Shown: in pieces, positions 1-11,372 of the stretch | Numbering within the stretch: position 1 is the stretch's first letter | Layout: every line of letters begins with the position of its first letter | Assembly: GCF_002150805.1 (NCBI RefSeq) | Contig: NZ_MTBA01000003.1 | Span: 558,001 to 622,000, forward strand | From: Oceanospirillum sanctuarii | GTDB taxonomy: Bacteria > Pseudomonadota > Gammaproteobacteria > Pseudomonadales > Halomonadaceae | Direction: 5' to 3' | Length of the DNA stretch: 64,000 bases | Position numbers and translations under genes: made by a program | Notes under the pieces: generated by a model | Told to the model about the DNA's origin: nothing | Databases searched by the model: none | Seen by the model: only the letters and a program-made list of their open reading frames with translations

Positions 1-654
1 CGGATCAGGAGAGTTATCACGCTTCAGCTGTGCGAAGTGGTAACCGGACCATACTTCAGAGCTTGCGTTATTGATCAGATATTCAACACGGATATCGTAG
101 CTGTCACGCTGCAGAGTGAATCGTTTGGTGATTTGCACACCGGATTCCTGAACAAAGTTCAGATCAACCTGCAGAGAATCAGCACCTTCAGTCAGCTCGT
201 AGCTCGCCTGTTCAGTGCTGAACAGTGGGCGGCCATTACGGGAAGCGTCAGGACCGTTTACACCGGCCAGACCACTTTGAGCGACATAAGTACGGCTCTT
301 GCTGCGCTCAAGCAGAACAAAAGGAATTTCTGGGGTATCTACGCGAGCAGTATGCTGAGGCAGCGCTGCGTAAACAATATCACCACCTTTTGGATCGATT
401 CGCAGATCCAGAACATCAGTGCGAACTTCAATCAGAGAAGTACTGGCTTCAGAGTTGGCTGCCAGATCACCACGGGCAGAATTTTGCGGGATATCGTCAC
501 TGCCAGAGTTAGTCGCTGAAGGGGCAGAGGAAGGCAAAGTATTCTGAACCACAGGCGCTTGTGCCTGAGGACCATAATCCTTATTCCACTGAACCACCAT
601 CAGATAAGACACTAAGGCCAGGGAGATGATCAAAAATAAACGTTTCACGTCCAT
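1..654 (-). CDS. yidC: Membrane protein insertase YidC (N-terminal 218 codons, cut by window edge)
   Basis: YidC inserts and folds inner-membrane proteins, alone or with SecYEG. The visible part begins MDVKRLFLIISLALVSYLM, an N-terminal membrane anchor at about residues 5-22. A low-complexity linker rich in P, Q, S and A follows, and then the start of the periplasmic P1 domain (for example RNGRPLFSTEQASYEL and QVDLNFVQESGVQITKRFTL). This is the gammaproteobacterial long form. The catalytic five-helix core lies beyond the window, so there is no stop codon here. The ATG at 654 is the only start giving the anchor. It lies 112 bases downstream of rnpA, and yidD, which usually sits between them, is absent. 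Confidence 0.95.
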   Translation of the reverse strand, partial: MDVKRLFLIISLALVSYLMVVQWNKDYGPQAQAPVVQNTLPSSAPSATNSGSDDIPQNSARGDLAANSEASTSLIEVRTDVLDLRIDPKGGDIVYAALPQHTARVDTPEIPFVLLERSKSRTYVAQSGLAGVNGPDASRNGRPLFSTEQASYELTEGADSLQVDLNFVQESGVQITKRFTLQRDSYDIRVEYLINNASSEVWSGYHFAQLKRDNSPDP

Positions 655-766
655 GGGTATGCTCTTACCGGATTCGTGTTGAAAAAAATGAAATGCTATT
701 TTGAGTGTGGCACTGCTCTCTGGCAAGCCATACCGGGGATAAATCTATGAAATAGCATCAGGATTA

Positions 767-1189
767 TTATTTTTCCGGACGAGGTTTCCGCTTACCACGA
801 GGTTTGTGGCCGGACTTTTGACCGGATGACTTCTTGCGATGTAACGTCTCTAGCCGTTTCCAAGCCAAATCAAGCTGATGAGCATATTCTTCAGAAGAGA
901 GATCGCTGAGACCTTTCTGGGTGAGTAACACAAGATCCATCGCGGGCATCTGATGCTTATTCAACCGGAACGATTCGCGGGTTAGACGTCTGATCCGATT
1001 TCGATCGACTGCTCGACGAAGATTTTTTTTAGCCAGGATCTGGCCGATGCGAGGGTGGGGCAGAGTATTGGGACGGGCAAGAATCATAAAACAACGGCCA
1101 AATACTTTAATCTGGACGTCGTCAAAAACGGAACGGTAATCCCCGGCTGTCAGAAGTCTGACATCCCGGGGAAATCCGTAACTGGTCAT
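767..1189 (-). CDS. rnpA: Ribonuclease P protein component
   Basis: RnpA binds the catalytic RnpB RNA and helps it remove 5' leaders from pre-tRNAs. The 140-residue protein carries the family RNR signature KKNLRRAVDRNRIRRLTRES near residues 54-73. Its C-terminus is strongly basic (KKSSGQKSGHKPRGKRKPRP) and longer than that of E. coli RnpA. The ATG at 1189 is 27 bases after the rpmH stop, so the two are probably cotranscribed in the classic rpmH-rnpA operon. The stop at 767 leaves only 112 bases before yidC. Confidence 0.96.
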   Translation of the reverse strand: MTSYGFPRDVRLLTAGDYRSVFDDVQIKVFGRCFMILARPNTLPHPRIGQILAKKNLRRAVDRNRIRRLTRESFRLNKHQMPAMDLVLLTQKGLSDLSSEEYAHQLDLAWKRLETLHRKKSSGQKSGHKPRGKRKPRPEK

Positions 1190-1216
1190 TGCGCTAAAAA
1201 ATCAGCAGACCAGAAA

Positions 1217-1351
1217 TCAAGCACTCAGACGTGCACGGCCTTTGGCGCGACGACGAGTGATGACTTTACGGCCGTTCTTAGTAGCCATACGAGCACGGAA
1301 GCCGTGGTTGCGCTTGCGTTTCAGAACGCTTGGTTGAAAAGTTCTTTTCAT
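1217..1351 (-). CDS. rpmH: 50S ribosomal protein L34
   Basis: This 44-residue highly basic protein starts [20 protein letters not shown] and ends in GRARLSA followed by TGA, which is diagnostic for L34 of the large ribosomal subunit. The length matches the bacterial family (44-46 aa). It is the first gene of the leftward operon rpmH-rnpA-yidC, and its start at 1351 faces the origin region. Confidence 0.98.
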   Translation of the reverse strand: MKRTFQPSVLKRKRNHGFRARMATKNGRKVITRRRAKGRARLSA

Positions 1352-2062
1352 GACTGTATTCCCACACTTTCACTTTCAAAATGGCGCAGAAAGTGCGCCT
1401 AGTCTTTGATCAGGGCGGGAATTCTATTGAATTACGCCGGAGACTTCAAATATTTCCTGAGAAAAAGTGGTTGTGTATAAGTTTTATTGTTGATGCAGAC
1501 CGCTATCTTCCTGAATTCATTTCATAAATTCAAAAGCTTTTGCAGATCCTGAAGGGACTTTTCCTGATTCGCGATACCAGTCCGTTGTTGGAGATCTTCC
1601 AATAACTGAAATCTTCATCACTAAATCGATTTTCATCTCGAAACCCGCCGGATGTATTCAGAGTAAAACAATTATCCAGAGGCTCGAGTTATCCATACTC
1701 GTAAACAGAAGCAATATAGATTTATTAAGAAAAGAAAGATAATTGAAGTGATATATATAGAGGAAAGACTTTTCTGTGGATAAGCGATCTGAGCCTTTGA
1801 AAACAGAGACTTTAACTGATGTATAAGGCTGAAGATAAAAAGCAATCTTTCTGTCAGCATGTTTGTGGTGTGCTGTGGATAAAAAGAAGCCTTATACACA
1901 CCCGAAATTATGCCTTGATTACTCCCCAGAACTCACTTCTGTTTGTATGCCCTGTTATCCACAGCCGGGAAGTGAATGAAATTCGTCAATTTCAAAGCCT
2001 CTATGTGGATAACCTGAGACTTAACCGATAAAATGTTGCTTTGTTTTTCTTGGGGATCGACC
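1352..2062. other. oriC: Chromosomal replication origin (oriC) between rpmH and dnaA
   Basis: This 711-base gene-free stretch holds the expected parts of oriC. There are perfect DnaA boxes (TTATCCACA or its complement) at 1775-1783, 1874-1882, 1955-1963 and 2004-2012. Near matches lie at 1472-1480 (TGTGTATAA), 1672-1680 (TTATCCAGA), 1689-1697 (TTATCCATA) and 1892-1900 (TTATACACA). A very AT-rich segment at about 1708-1762 is a candidate duplex-unwinding element, placed between the weaker left boxes and the strong right boxes. The box at 2004-2012 lies about 50 bases before the dnaA start and could mediate autoregulation. The location between rpmH and dnaA matches Pseudomonas-type origins. The function is inferred from these features. 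Confidence 0.93.
1708..1762. other. AT-rich segment, candidate DNA unwinding element
   Basis: A run composed almost only of A and T (AATATAGATTTATTAAG, then ATAATTGAAGTGATATATAT) sits next to the DnaA boxes at 1672-1697 and 1775-1783. In characterised origins DnaA melts such a segment. The boundaries here are by eye. Confidence 0.6.
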
Positions 2063-3577
2063 GTGTCATTAGCACTCTGGCAGAAATGCTTAGGTTACTT
2101 GCAGGATGAGCTGCCATCTCAGCAGTTCAATACCTGGATTCGCCCTCTTCAGGCTGATACTGAAGGGCAAAGTCTGAAACTGTTAGCACCTAACCGTTTT
2201 GTTCTGCAGTGGGTATCAGATAAATATCTGACCCGCATTTCTGAGTTGCTGAATGAACTCAGTAACGGTCAGCCGCCTCAGTTAATTCTGGAGATCGGCA
2301 GTAAACGCACGGTATCGGCTCCTGAGGCTGCAGCTGCCAAGCCTGTGACTCCGCCTGGTGTTATTGTGCGTACGACCCCTCCAAGACCGCATTTTATTCA
2401 GGAGCCTGAAACACAGGTTGCTGCAGAAGACACAGCACCTTCTTTAATAGAAGCAATAAAACCTGCAGCGCCGGCGTTAGTTTCTTCTTCACCATCTTCA
2501 GGTTCTTCTCCTGTCAAAACGGAACGTACCGTTCAGGTTGATGGCGCACTGAAACATCAGAGTGCCCTGAACCCGAATCACACCTTTGAAACCTTTGTTG
2601 AAGGTAAGTCGAACCAGCTGGCCCGGGCTGCTTCCCGTCAGGTGGCTGAAAACCCCGGTGGTGCTTATAACCCGCTCTTTCTGTACGGTGGTGTTGGTTT
2701 GGGTAAAACCCACCTTATGCACGCCGTGGGTAACTATCTGGTTCAACAGAACCCTAACGCTAAGGTGATGTATCTGCATTCTGAGCGCTTTGTGGCGGAT
2801 ATGGTTAAAGCACTGCAGCTGAATGCTATTAACGACTTTAAACGTCTCTATCGCAGCGTAGATGCCCTGCTGATCGATGACATTCAGTTCTTTGCCGGTA
2901 AAGAGCGTTCACAGGAAGAGTTCTTCCACACCTTTAATGCCTTGCTTGAAGGTGGTCAGCAGATGATTCTGACCAGTGACCGTTTCCCGAAAGAGATCAG
3001 TGGTATGGAAGAGCGCCTTAAATCCCGCTTCGGTTGGGGGTTAACGGTTGCTATCGATCCGCCTGAGCTGGAAACCCGTGTTGCGATTCTGAAGAAGAAA
3101 GCAGATCAGGCACGTGTGCTGCTATCTGATGATGCGGCTTTCTTTATTGCTCAGAAAATCCGATCCAACGTTCGTGATCTTGAGGGAGCGCTGAAGAAGG
3201 TAATCGCGGATTCTCATTTCCGTGGTCAGCCGATTACGACTGACTTTATTCGTGAATCCCTGCGTGACCTGTTTGCGGTTCAGGATAAACAGGTGGGTAT
3301 CGACAATATCCAGCGTACCGTTGCAGAGTACTACAGCATTAAAGTACCGGATCTTCTGTCTAAGCGCCGCAGCCGTTCGGTTGCCCGTCCGCGTCAGGTT
3401 GCTATGGCTCTGGCAAAAGAGCTGACCAATCACAGTTATCCTGAGATTGGTGATGCCTTTGGCGGCCGTGACCATACGACGGTACTGCATGCCTGCCGTA
3501 AGGTGAAAGAGCTGCAGGAAGAGAATGCAGAAATCCGTGAAGACTATAAGAGTCTGTTGAGAGCTTTGACCAGCTAG
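2063..3577 (+). CDS. dnaA: Chromosomal replication initiator protein DnaA
   Basis: DnaA binds the boxes at oriC, melts the DNA and loads DnaB helicase. From the GTG at 2063 the protein is 504 residues and starts [20 protein letters not shown], matching DnaA domain I. The upstream in-frame ATG at 2033 would add ten residues unlike the family, so GTG is preferred. A proline/alanine-rich linker occupies about residues 85-170. The AAA+ domain has Walker [10 protein letters not shown] near 208-216 and Walker [10 protein letters not shown]. The C-terminal DnaA-box-binding helix-turn-helix carries [15 protein letters not shown]. It is the first gene of dnaA-dnaN-recF-gyrB. Confidence 0.98.
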   Translation: MSLALWQKCLGYLQDELPSQQFNTWIRPLQADTEGQSLKLLAPNRFVLQWVSDKYLTRISELLNELSNGQPPQLILEIGSKRTVSAPEAAAAKPVTPPGVIVRTTPPRPHFIQEPETQVAAEDTAPSLIEAIKPAAPALVSSSPSSGSSPVKTERTVQVDGALKHQSALNPNHTFETFVEGKSNQLARAASRQVAENPGGAYNPLFLYGGVGLGKTHLMHAVGNYLVQQNPNAKVMYLHSERFVADMVKALQLNAINDFKRLYRSVDALLIDDIQFFAGKERSQEEFFHTFNALLEGGQQMILTSDRFPKEISGMEERLKSRFGWGLTVAIDPPELETRVAILKKKADQARVLLSDDAAFFIAQKIRSNVRDLEGALKKVIADSHFRGQPITTDFIRESLRDLFAVQDKQVGIDNIQRTVAEYYSIKVPDLLSKRRSRSVARPRQVAMALAKELTNHSYPEIGDAFGGRDHTTVLHACRKVKELQEENAEIREDYKSLLRALTS

Positions 3578-3670
3578 AAGCAAATCCGGATTTCTCACGA
3601 AAAAGAATTTACCAATGACCGGAGCCTTGTTAGCTTCGGCATCAGTTAACTGTTTATGGAATAGCCTGTT

Positions 3671-4783
3671 ATGAAATTTACTGTCTCCCGTGAAGCACTG
3701 CTGCGTCCGTTGCAACTTTTGAATGGCGTTGTTGAGCGTCGTCAGACTCTGCCTGTACTGTCTAATGTACTGGTAGTTGCCGACCCTCAGGGGCTATCTC
3801 TGACAGGTACGGATCTGGAAGTGGAAATTCTGAGCCATCTGTCCATTGATGGTGCGGTGGAAGTACCGGGCGCAACTACGGTTCCTGCGAAGAAGCTTTT
3901 TGATATCTGCAAGTCGCTTCCGGATCAGTCTAATATCGAATTTTCCCTTCAAGATCAAAAGGTTATCATTCGTTCAGGCCGTAGCCGCTTCTCTCTTTCA
4001 ACACTTCCCGCTGCGGAATTCCCGAAAGTAGAAGAGAGCCAACAGGATCTGTCTTTCGAACTGACACAGAAAGAATTCAAACGTCTGCTGGATCGTTCCT
4101 CTTTTGCCATGGCGCAAAACGACGTTCGTTATTATCTGAATGGTCTGCTGCTGGAACTAAGCCCTGGCATGCTGCGCAGTGTGGCAACAGACGGCCACCG
4201 TCTGGCGACCTGTTCACTATCGATCGATCATGGTGCTACAAGTGTGGTTCGTTCTATCGTGCCGCATAAAGGTATTGTGGGTCTGGGTCGTCTGTTCGAT
4301 GAGTCCGATACTCCGGTTCAGGTAGTACTGGGCAGCAACCATATTCGCGTTAAGACTGGCGACTATGTTTTCACCTCTAAACTGGTTGATGGCAAGTTCC
4401 CGGATTACGAGCGTGTTATTCCCCGTAACGGTAATAAAGTGGTTGTTGCAGATCGTCAGGAACTGCGTGAAGTACTGCACCGTGCCTCTATTCTTTCCAA
4501 TGAAAAATACCGTGGTGTTCGCCTGTGCCTGACCGATAGTAATCTGGAGGTAACAGCGAATAACCCGACTGAGCAGGAAGAAGCGGAAGAGAACATCAGC
4601 GTAAATTACCAGGGCGATGCGCTGGAGATTGGCTTCAACGTAACTTATGTTCTGGACGTTCTTGATGTACTGAACAACGAGCAGATTAAGATTACAGCTT
4701 CTGACGCTAACAGCAGTGCGCTGATTGAAGAGTTCGGTACAGAGGACGATTCTCTGTATGTTGTGATGCCGATGCGTCTGTAA
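3671..4783 (+). CDS. dnaN: DNA polymerase III beta subunit (sliding clamp)
   Basis: The clamp encircles DNA and tethers polymerase III and many repair factors. The 370-residue protein begins MKFTVSREALLRPLQLLNGV and ends VVMPMRL, both typical of DnaN. Three repeated clamp domains of about 120 residues fit the length (E. coli has 366). It follows dnaA by 93 bases. A GC-rich hairpin lies between it and recF, which could let recF/gyrB levels be set separately. Confidence 0.98.
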   Translation: MKFTVSREALLRPLQLLNGVVERRQTLPVLSNVLVVADPQGLSLTGTDLEVEILSHLSIDGAVEVPGATTVPAKKLFDICKSLPDQSNIEFSLQDQKVIIRSGRSRFSLSTLPAAEFPKVEESQQDLSFELTQKEFKRLLDRSSFAMAQNDVRYYLNGLLLELSPGMLRSVATDGHRLATCSLSIDHGATSVVRSIVPHKGIVGLGRLFDESDTPVQVVLGSNHIRVKTGDYVFTSKLVDGKFPDYERVIPRNGNKVVVADRQELREVLHRASILSNEKYRGVRLCLTDSNLEVTANNPTEQEEAEENISVNYQGDALEIGFNVTYVLDVLDVLNNEQIKITASDANSSALIEEFGTEDDSLYVVMPMRL

Positions 4784-4861
4784 GACTGACGATTTCTTTT
4801 TTTGAAATCCCTAAGTTTGAAATGCATCAGTTCTGTCATGCAGATTGATTACCGCATTCTG

Positions 4862-4902
4862 ATAAAGCCTTACCGGACTACCGGTGAGGCTTTATTTGTT
4901 TT
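4862..4902 (+). terminator. Hairpin between dnaN and recF (terminator or attenuator)
   Basis: A 15-base arm at 4862-4876 pairs with 4881-4895 (one G-T pair) around a 4-base loop and is followed by TTGTTTTTG. It resembles a leaky intrinsic terminator inside the dnaA operon. Confidence 0.6.
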
Positions 4903-4935
4903 TGCCTTTCATTGTTTCAACCGGAGATGCTTTTC

Positions 4936-6045
4936 ATGAGTCTCAGACGGTTGGATATCGCCAATTTCAGAAATCTGAATTCTGTACGTCTACAGCCTGC
5001 ACCTGGGGTTAATCTAATTATTGGTGAGAATGGGGCGGGTAAGACTTCGATACTGGAAGCGATTTCTGTCTTATCGACAGGGCGTTCCTTTCGGGCCAGC
5101 CGTACTCCGGCCATTATCAATTTTGAAGAGGATGCCTACACCCTGTTTGCTGAGGTCTTTAATGCCTTGGCCGAACATCAGCAGATTGTCCCTGTAGGCA
5201 TTTCCCGCAACCGGCAAAGTGAACAACAGATTCGCATTGCAGGTCAGCAGGCCCGTTCGGCCTCTCAGTTGGCTGAGCTATTGCCGGTTCAAACGATCAA
5301 CTCTGAGTCGTTCCAGTTACTTGAAGGTTCCCCAAAGGTACGCCGACAGTATGTCGACTGGGGAGTGTTTCACGTGGAACATGGTTTTTTTCCTGTTTGG
5401 CAGGCGGGGCAAAAAGCGCTGAAACAACGCAATAAACTGCTGAAATATGGTAAAATACAGGGCTCTGCGCAACTTGATATCTGGGATGAATCCTTGGCAG
5501 GTTATGCAGAACAGATTGATCAGTACCGTTCCCGCTATATCGAACTGCTGAAACCGGAATTTGAGGCAACACTTTCTGAGCTGTCATTCTCGGATCAGGT
5601 TTCACTCAGTTATTATCGGGGTTGGGAGCGGGGTTCAGACTGCCTTGATGTACTCCGGCAAAACCGTGAGAAAGATTGGGCCCTTGGCTTTACTCAGTCA
5701 GGTCCTCATCGGGCTGATCTGAAAATCCGGGTGAACAAACTGCCAGCGGTAGATGTGTTATCCCGGGGACAACAAAAATTAGTGGTGTGCGCACTCCTGT
5801 TAGCTCAGGGGCGACTGATGCAGAAGGTTACCGGTAAGCAAAGTATTTATCTGGTTGATGACCTTCCTGCAGAGTTAGATAGTGAACACCGAATTTATTT
5901 ATGCCGGGTACTCGAAGAGATGCAGTGCCAGGTTTTTATTACCAGTGTGGAGGCTGATGCCCTGATCGATTCTTGGTCGGCATCAACGCCAATGAACGTG
6001 TTTCACGTGAAACATGGTCAGCTAGAACACACCCGAAACCCATAA
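4936..6045 (+). CDS. recF: DNA replication/repair protein RecF
   Basis: RecF is an SMC-like ATPase that acts with RecO and RecR to load RecA at gapped DNA. From the ATG at 4936, preceded by a GGAG site, the protein has 369 residues starting MSLRRLDIANFRN as in the family. The ATG at 4912 would add eight unrelated residues. Walker A is GENGAGKTS at residues 30-38. The ABC signature LSRGQQKLV and Walker B-like YLVDDLPAELD are in the C-terminal half. Two parS-like 16-mers lie inside the coding region. They encode VFHVEHG at residues 144-150 and VFHVKHG at 355-361, so part of the protein sequence is constrained by partition sites. Confidence 0.96.
   Translation: MSLRRLDIANFRNLNSVRLQPAPGVNLIIGENGAGKTSILEAISVLSTGRSFRASRTPAIINFEEDAYTLFAEVFNALAEHQQIVPVGISRNRQSEQQIRIAGQQARSASQLAELLPVQTINSESFQLLEGSPKVRRQYVDWGVFHVEHGFFPVWQAGQKALKQRNKLLKYGKIQGSAQLDIWDESLAGYAEQIDQYRSRYIELLKPEFEATLSELSFSDQVSLSYYRGWERGSDCLDVLRQNREKDWALGFTQSGPHRADLKIRVNKLPAVDVLSRGQQKLVVCALLLAQGRLMQKVTGKQSIYLVDDLPAELDSEHRIYLCRVLEEMQCQVFITSVEADALIDSWSASTPMNVFHVKHGQLEHTRNP
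5366..5381. promoter_or_regulatory. parS: parS site 1 (one mismatch) inside recF
   Basis: TGTTTCACGTGGAACA differs by one base from the ParB-binding consensus TGTTTCACGTGAAACA. It lies 3.3 kb from the dnaA start. ParB family proteins nucleate here and spread for chromosome segregation. Confidence 0.85.
5999..6014. promoter_or_regulatory. parS: parS site 2 (perfect) at the 3' end of recF
   Basis: TGTTTCACGTGAAACA is the perfect 16-bp palindromic parS consensus used by chromosomal ParABS systems. It overlaps the last codons of recF, 633 bases after the first site. The parA and parB genes usually lie left of yidC, outside this window. Confidence 0.93.
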
Positions 6046-6074
6046 CACCTACTGGTGAGCTGGGACGGCTGTAA

Positions 6075-8510
<2,436 letters not shown>

Positions 8511-8540
8511 TAGCTATCACTTTTAGACGATCCAAATGAA

Positions 8541-8567
8541 AAAAGCAGCCCGCGGGCTGCTTTTTTT
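8541..8567. terminator. Rho-independent terminator between gyrB and gmhB
   Basis: GCAGCCCGCGGGCTGC at 8545-8560 is self-complementary, preceded by five A and followed by seven T. It can act for gyrB on the plus strand and for gmhB on the minus strand. Confidence 0.92.
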
Positions 8568-8599
8568 GTGGCTGAGTCAGTGAGGCATACGGGAGATAG

Positions 8600-9148
8600 T
8601 TAGGACTCCTGAGACAACACCCACTCTACAAAGTCAGCCAGCTGATCAAAAATCAGAGCGTTCTCAAGGCCTTCATTGGTTGCCAGAGTCTTTTCGCCCT
8701 TTCCGGTTTTAACCAGAACTGCTTTACAACCACGGGCTTCACCGGCCTGAAGATCGCGTAAACTATCCCCAACCATGTAGCAACCATCAAGTGAGTGAAT
8801 ACTCAGTTCTTCAGTAATCTGATCAATCAGACCTGAAAGAGGCTTGCGGCACTCACAACCTTCGTCCGGTTTATGCGGACAATACTTAATGGTGGCAAAG
8901 TGGCCACCTTCAGCTTCTACCAGTGCGGTCATTTTATCGTGCATGGCATCCAGATCAGCCTGAGAAAAATGACCCCGTCCCAGACCAGATTGGTTGGTGG
9001 CAACGGCTACCTGATAACCCGCTTTATTAAGACGAGCGATTGCTTTAATGCTGGGTTCGATAGGAATCCACTCATCAGCACTTTTTACAAAAGCATCAGA
9101 ATCCAGATTGATAACGCCGTCGCGGTCTAGGATAACCAGTTTAGTCAT
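8600..9148 (-). CDS. gmhB: D-glycero-beta-D-manno-heptose 1,7-bisphosphate 7-phosphatase
   Basis: GmhB removes the C7 phosphate in ADP-heptose synthesis for the LPS inner core. From the ATG at 9148 the protein is 182 residues, starting MTKLVILDRDGVINLDSD. DRDG is the HAD nucleophile motif. A cysteine-rich zinc-binding loop follows (CPHKPDEGCECRKP), and later GDSLRDLQAGEARG supplies the Mg-binding acids. Longer upstream extensions of the frame run through a terminator and are rejected. It sits between gyrB and glyS as in Pseudomonas, and its product feeds the heptosyltransferase encoded at 14080. Confidence 0.93.
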   Translation of the reverse strand: MTKLVILDRDGVINLDSDAFVKSADEWIPIEPSIKAIARLNKAGYQVAVATNQSGLGRGHFSQADLDAMHDKMTALVEAEGGHFATIKYCPHKPDEGCECRKPLSGLIDQITEELSIHSLDGCYMVGDSLRDLQAGEARGCKAVLVKTGKGEKTLATNEGLENALIFDQLADFVEWVLSQES

Positions 9149-9203
9149 GGTAATAGTCGTATTCTTTGGTGTGGATGATTGTCGGATAAAAATCAGGGAT
9201 AAA

Positions 9204-9233
9204 AAAAGAGCCGTAAAAATACGGCTCTTTTTT
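9204..9233 (-). terminator. Terminator downstream of glyS
   Basis: AAAGAGCCGTA pairs with TACGGCTCTTT around a short A-rich loop, with A and T runs on the two sides. It separates glyS from gmhB and may work in both directions. Confidence 0.88.
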
Positions 9234-9298
9234 AGCTTTAACAACCACAAAATGTAAAACAGGAAACAGTTTGTGATTTTAGCTTTTTCTGATGATGC

Positions 9299-11371
9299 TT
9301 ACTGCTGTAGCAGGGCGATATCAGCAACTTCAAGGAACAGGCTGCTCAGGGAAGCCAGCAGAGCAAGACGGTTATTTTTAACCTGCTCGTCATCGGCCAT
9401 CACCATCACATTGTCAAAGAAGTTATCTACCGCACTACGCAGGCTGGCCAGACTGTTCAGTGCAGTCTGATAGTCTGCAGCAGCAAACAGAGGTGCCAGT
9501 TCAGCCTGCTTCGCAGCTACCTGCTCTGCCAGTACCTTCTCTGCATCTTCAGTCAGCAGAGCAGTGTTCACCTGAGCATCGCCCTGGTAGTTCTGCTTAG
9601 CCAGAATGTTGTTTACACGTTTGTTGGCAGCTGCCAGTGCTTCAGCTTCATCCAGCTTGCTGAAGGCGGTTACTGCCTGCACACGACGGTCGAAGTCATA
9701 AGCGTTGCTTACTGGACGGGAACGTACTGCCAGGAAGGTTTCCGCAGGAATGCCTTCCGCCTGATACCAGGCACGAAAACGGTCCAGCATGTAGTTCAGC
9801 ACGTCGTCTGCCAGACCTTCTGCTTTTGGCAGATCACCGTGCTGAGCAATGCTCAGTTCGATCAGGTCCTTCAGATCGATATCCAGCTTGTTGTGCACCA
9901 GAATGCTCAGGATACCGATGGTGGCACGACGCAGGGCAAACGGGTCTTTGTCACCGGTCGGGCGCTGACCGATACCGAAGATACCTACTAAGGTATCGAT
10001 ACGGTCGGCAATAGCCAGTGCCATACCGGTTTGGGTTGCAGGCAGTTCGTCACCGGCAAAACGCGGCATGTACTGCTCGTTCAGGGACTGAGCTACTTCT
10101 GCATCTTCACCGTCGTTGGCGGCGTAGTGCGCACCCATAATGCCCTGCAGATCGGTGAACTCCAGTACCATTTCGGTTACCAGGTCACACTTGCTCAGGT
10201 CGGCTGCACGCTGCGCTTTAGCCTTGTCACCACCAATCTGCTCAGCAATAAACTGAGCGATCTGGCTAACACGCTGGGACTTGTCGTAGATGCTGCCCAG
10301 CTGCTTCTGGAAGGTCACGGTTTTCAGGGCATCGATACGCTCGGCCAGCGGGCGTTTTTTGTCGGTTTCAAAGAAGAAAGCCGCATCCGCCAGACGCGGA
10401 CGGATCACTTTTTCGTTACCGGCAATCACCTGAGCTGGATCTTTACTGACGATGTTGGACACCGTAATAAAGTTTGGCTTCAGCTTGTTGTTCTGATCCA
10501 CTAGGTGGAAATACTTCTGGTGCTCTTTCATGGAAGAGATCAGACAGGCCGCAGGCACTTCCAGGAAACGCTCTTCGAAAGAACCGGTCAGTGCAACCGG
10601 CCACTCAACCAGGCCGTTTACTTCATCCAGCAGATCTTCGTCGATCTCAGCAACCGCACCCAGCTTAGAGGCCTCTTCATTAACCTGCTTACGGATGGTG
10701 TCACGGCGCTCGTCCATATCCACCAGTACAAAAGCGTTACGCAGGGTTTCCACGTAACCTTCGGTGGAGGTCAGTTCGATGCTTTCATTGTGGTGGAAGC
10801 GGTGACCCATGGTAGTACGGCCTGCTTTCAGACCCAGTACTTCCATATCCACTACGTCGCTGCCAAACAGGCTCACCAGCCAGTGTACCGGGCGGGAGAA
10901 TTCAGTGCGGCTTGCACCCCAGCGCATGCGCTTAGGAACCGGTAGCTGAGCAACGGATTTGCTTACCAGTTCCGGCAGCAGGTCAGCGGTCTGAGTACCC
11001 TTCTGCACGGTATTAAATACTAGCCAGGTACCCTTGTCGGTTTCCAGTTTTTCCAGCTGGTCAAACTCGATACCGCAGGAGCGGGCAAAACCTTCTGCTG
11101 CTTTAGTCGGTTTGCCGTCGGCATCCAGAGCCGCCTGCAGTGCAGGGCCACGACGCTGGATTTCACGGTCAGGCTGTGCAACGGCCAGGTCTTTAACCTG
11201 AACCGTCAGACGGCGTGGGGTAGCCAGGGCTTTAACTTCAGCAAATGGGATATCGGCTTTTTCCAGACCTGCTTTGATACCTTCAGCAAAGGCATCAGAC
11301 AGACGTTTCAGTGCCGTTGGCGGCAGCTCTTCGGTACCCAGTTCAACTAAAAAATCGCGTACTTCAGCCAT
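9299..11371 (-). CDS. glyS: Glycine--tRNA ligase beta subunit
   Basis: GlyS is the large subunit of the alpha2beta2 bacterial glycyl-tRNA synthetase and contributes tRNA binding. From the ATG at 11371 it is 690 residues, starting MAEVRDFLVELGTEELPPTA as in the family (E. coli 689). A conserved HD-like core and a C-terminal DALR-type anticodon-binding region are expected in the family. The start is preceded by GAGGAGG inside the glyQ 3' end. It is separated from glyQ by a single base, so translation of the two subunits is likely coupled. Confidence 0.97.
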   Translation of the reverse strand: MAEVRDFLVELGTEELPPTALKRLSDAFAEGIKAGLEKADIPFAEVKALATPRRLTVQVKDLAVAQPDREIQRRGPALQAALDADGKPTKAAEGFARSCGIEFDQLEKLETDKGTWLVFNTVQKGTQTADLLPELVSKSVAQLPVPKRMRWGASRTEFSRPVHWLVSLFGSDVVDMEVLGLKAGRTTMGHRFHHNESIELTSTEGYVETLRNAFVLVDMDERRDTIRKQVNEEASKLGAVAEIDEDLLDEVNGLVEWPVALTGSFEERFLEVPAACLISSMKEHQKYFHLVDQNNKLKPNFITVSNIVSKDPAQVIAGNEKVIRPRLADAAFFFETDKKRPLAERIDALKTVTFQKQLGSIYDKSQRVSQIAQFIAEQIGGDKAKAQRAADLSKCDLVTEMVLEFTDLQGIMGAHYAANDGEDAEVAQSLNEQYMPRFAGDELPATQTGMALAIADRIDTLVGIFGIGQRPTGDKDPFALRRATIGILSILVHNKLDIDLKDLIELSIAQHGDLPKAEGLADDVLNYMLDRFRAWYQAEGIPAETFLAVRSRPVSNAYDFDRRVQAVTAFSKLDEAEALAAANKRVNNILAKQNYQGDAQVNTALLTEDAEKVLAEQVAAKQAELAPLFAAADYQTALNSLASLRSAVDNFFDNVMVMADDEQVKNNRLALLASLSSLFLEVADIALLQQ

Positions 11372-11372
11372 C

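Noticed and set aside
640-656. Half parS-like match CGTTTCACGTCCATGG at the yidC start
   Set aside because: Six of 16 bases differ from the consensus; the match is only on one side of the palindrome.
690-760. 9-bp inverted repeat ATGCTATTT/AAATAGCAT between yidC and rnpA
   Set aside because: The arms are about 45 bases apart and no T run follows, so it is too weak to call a terminator.
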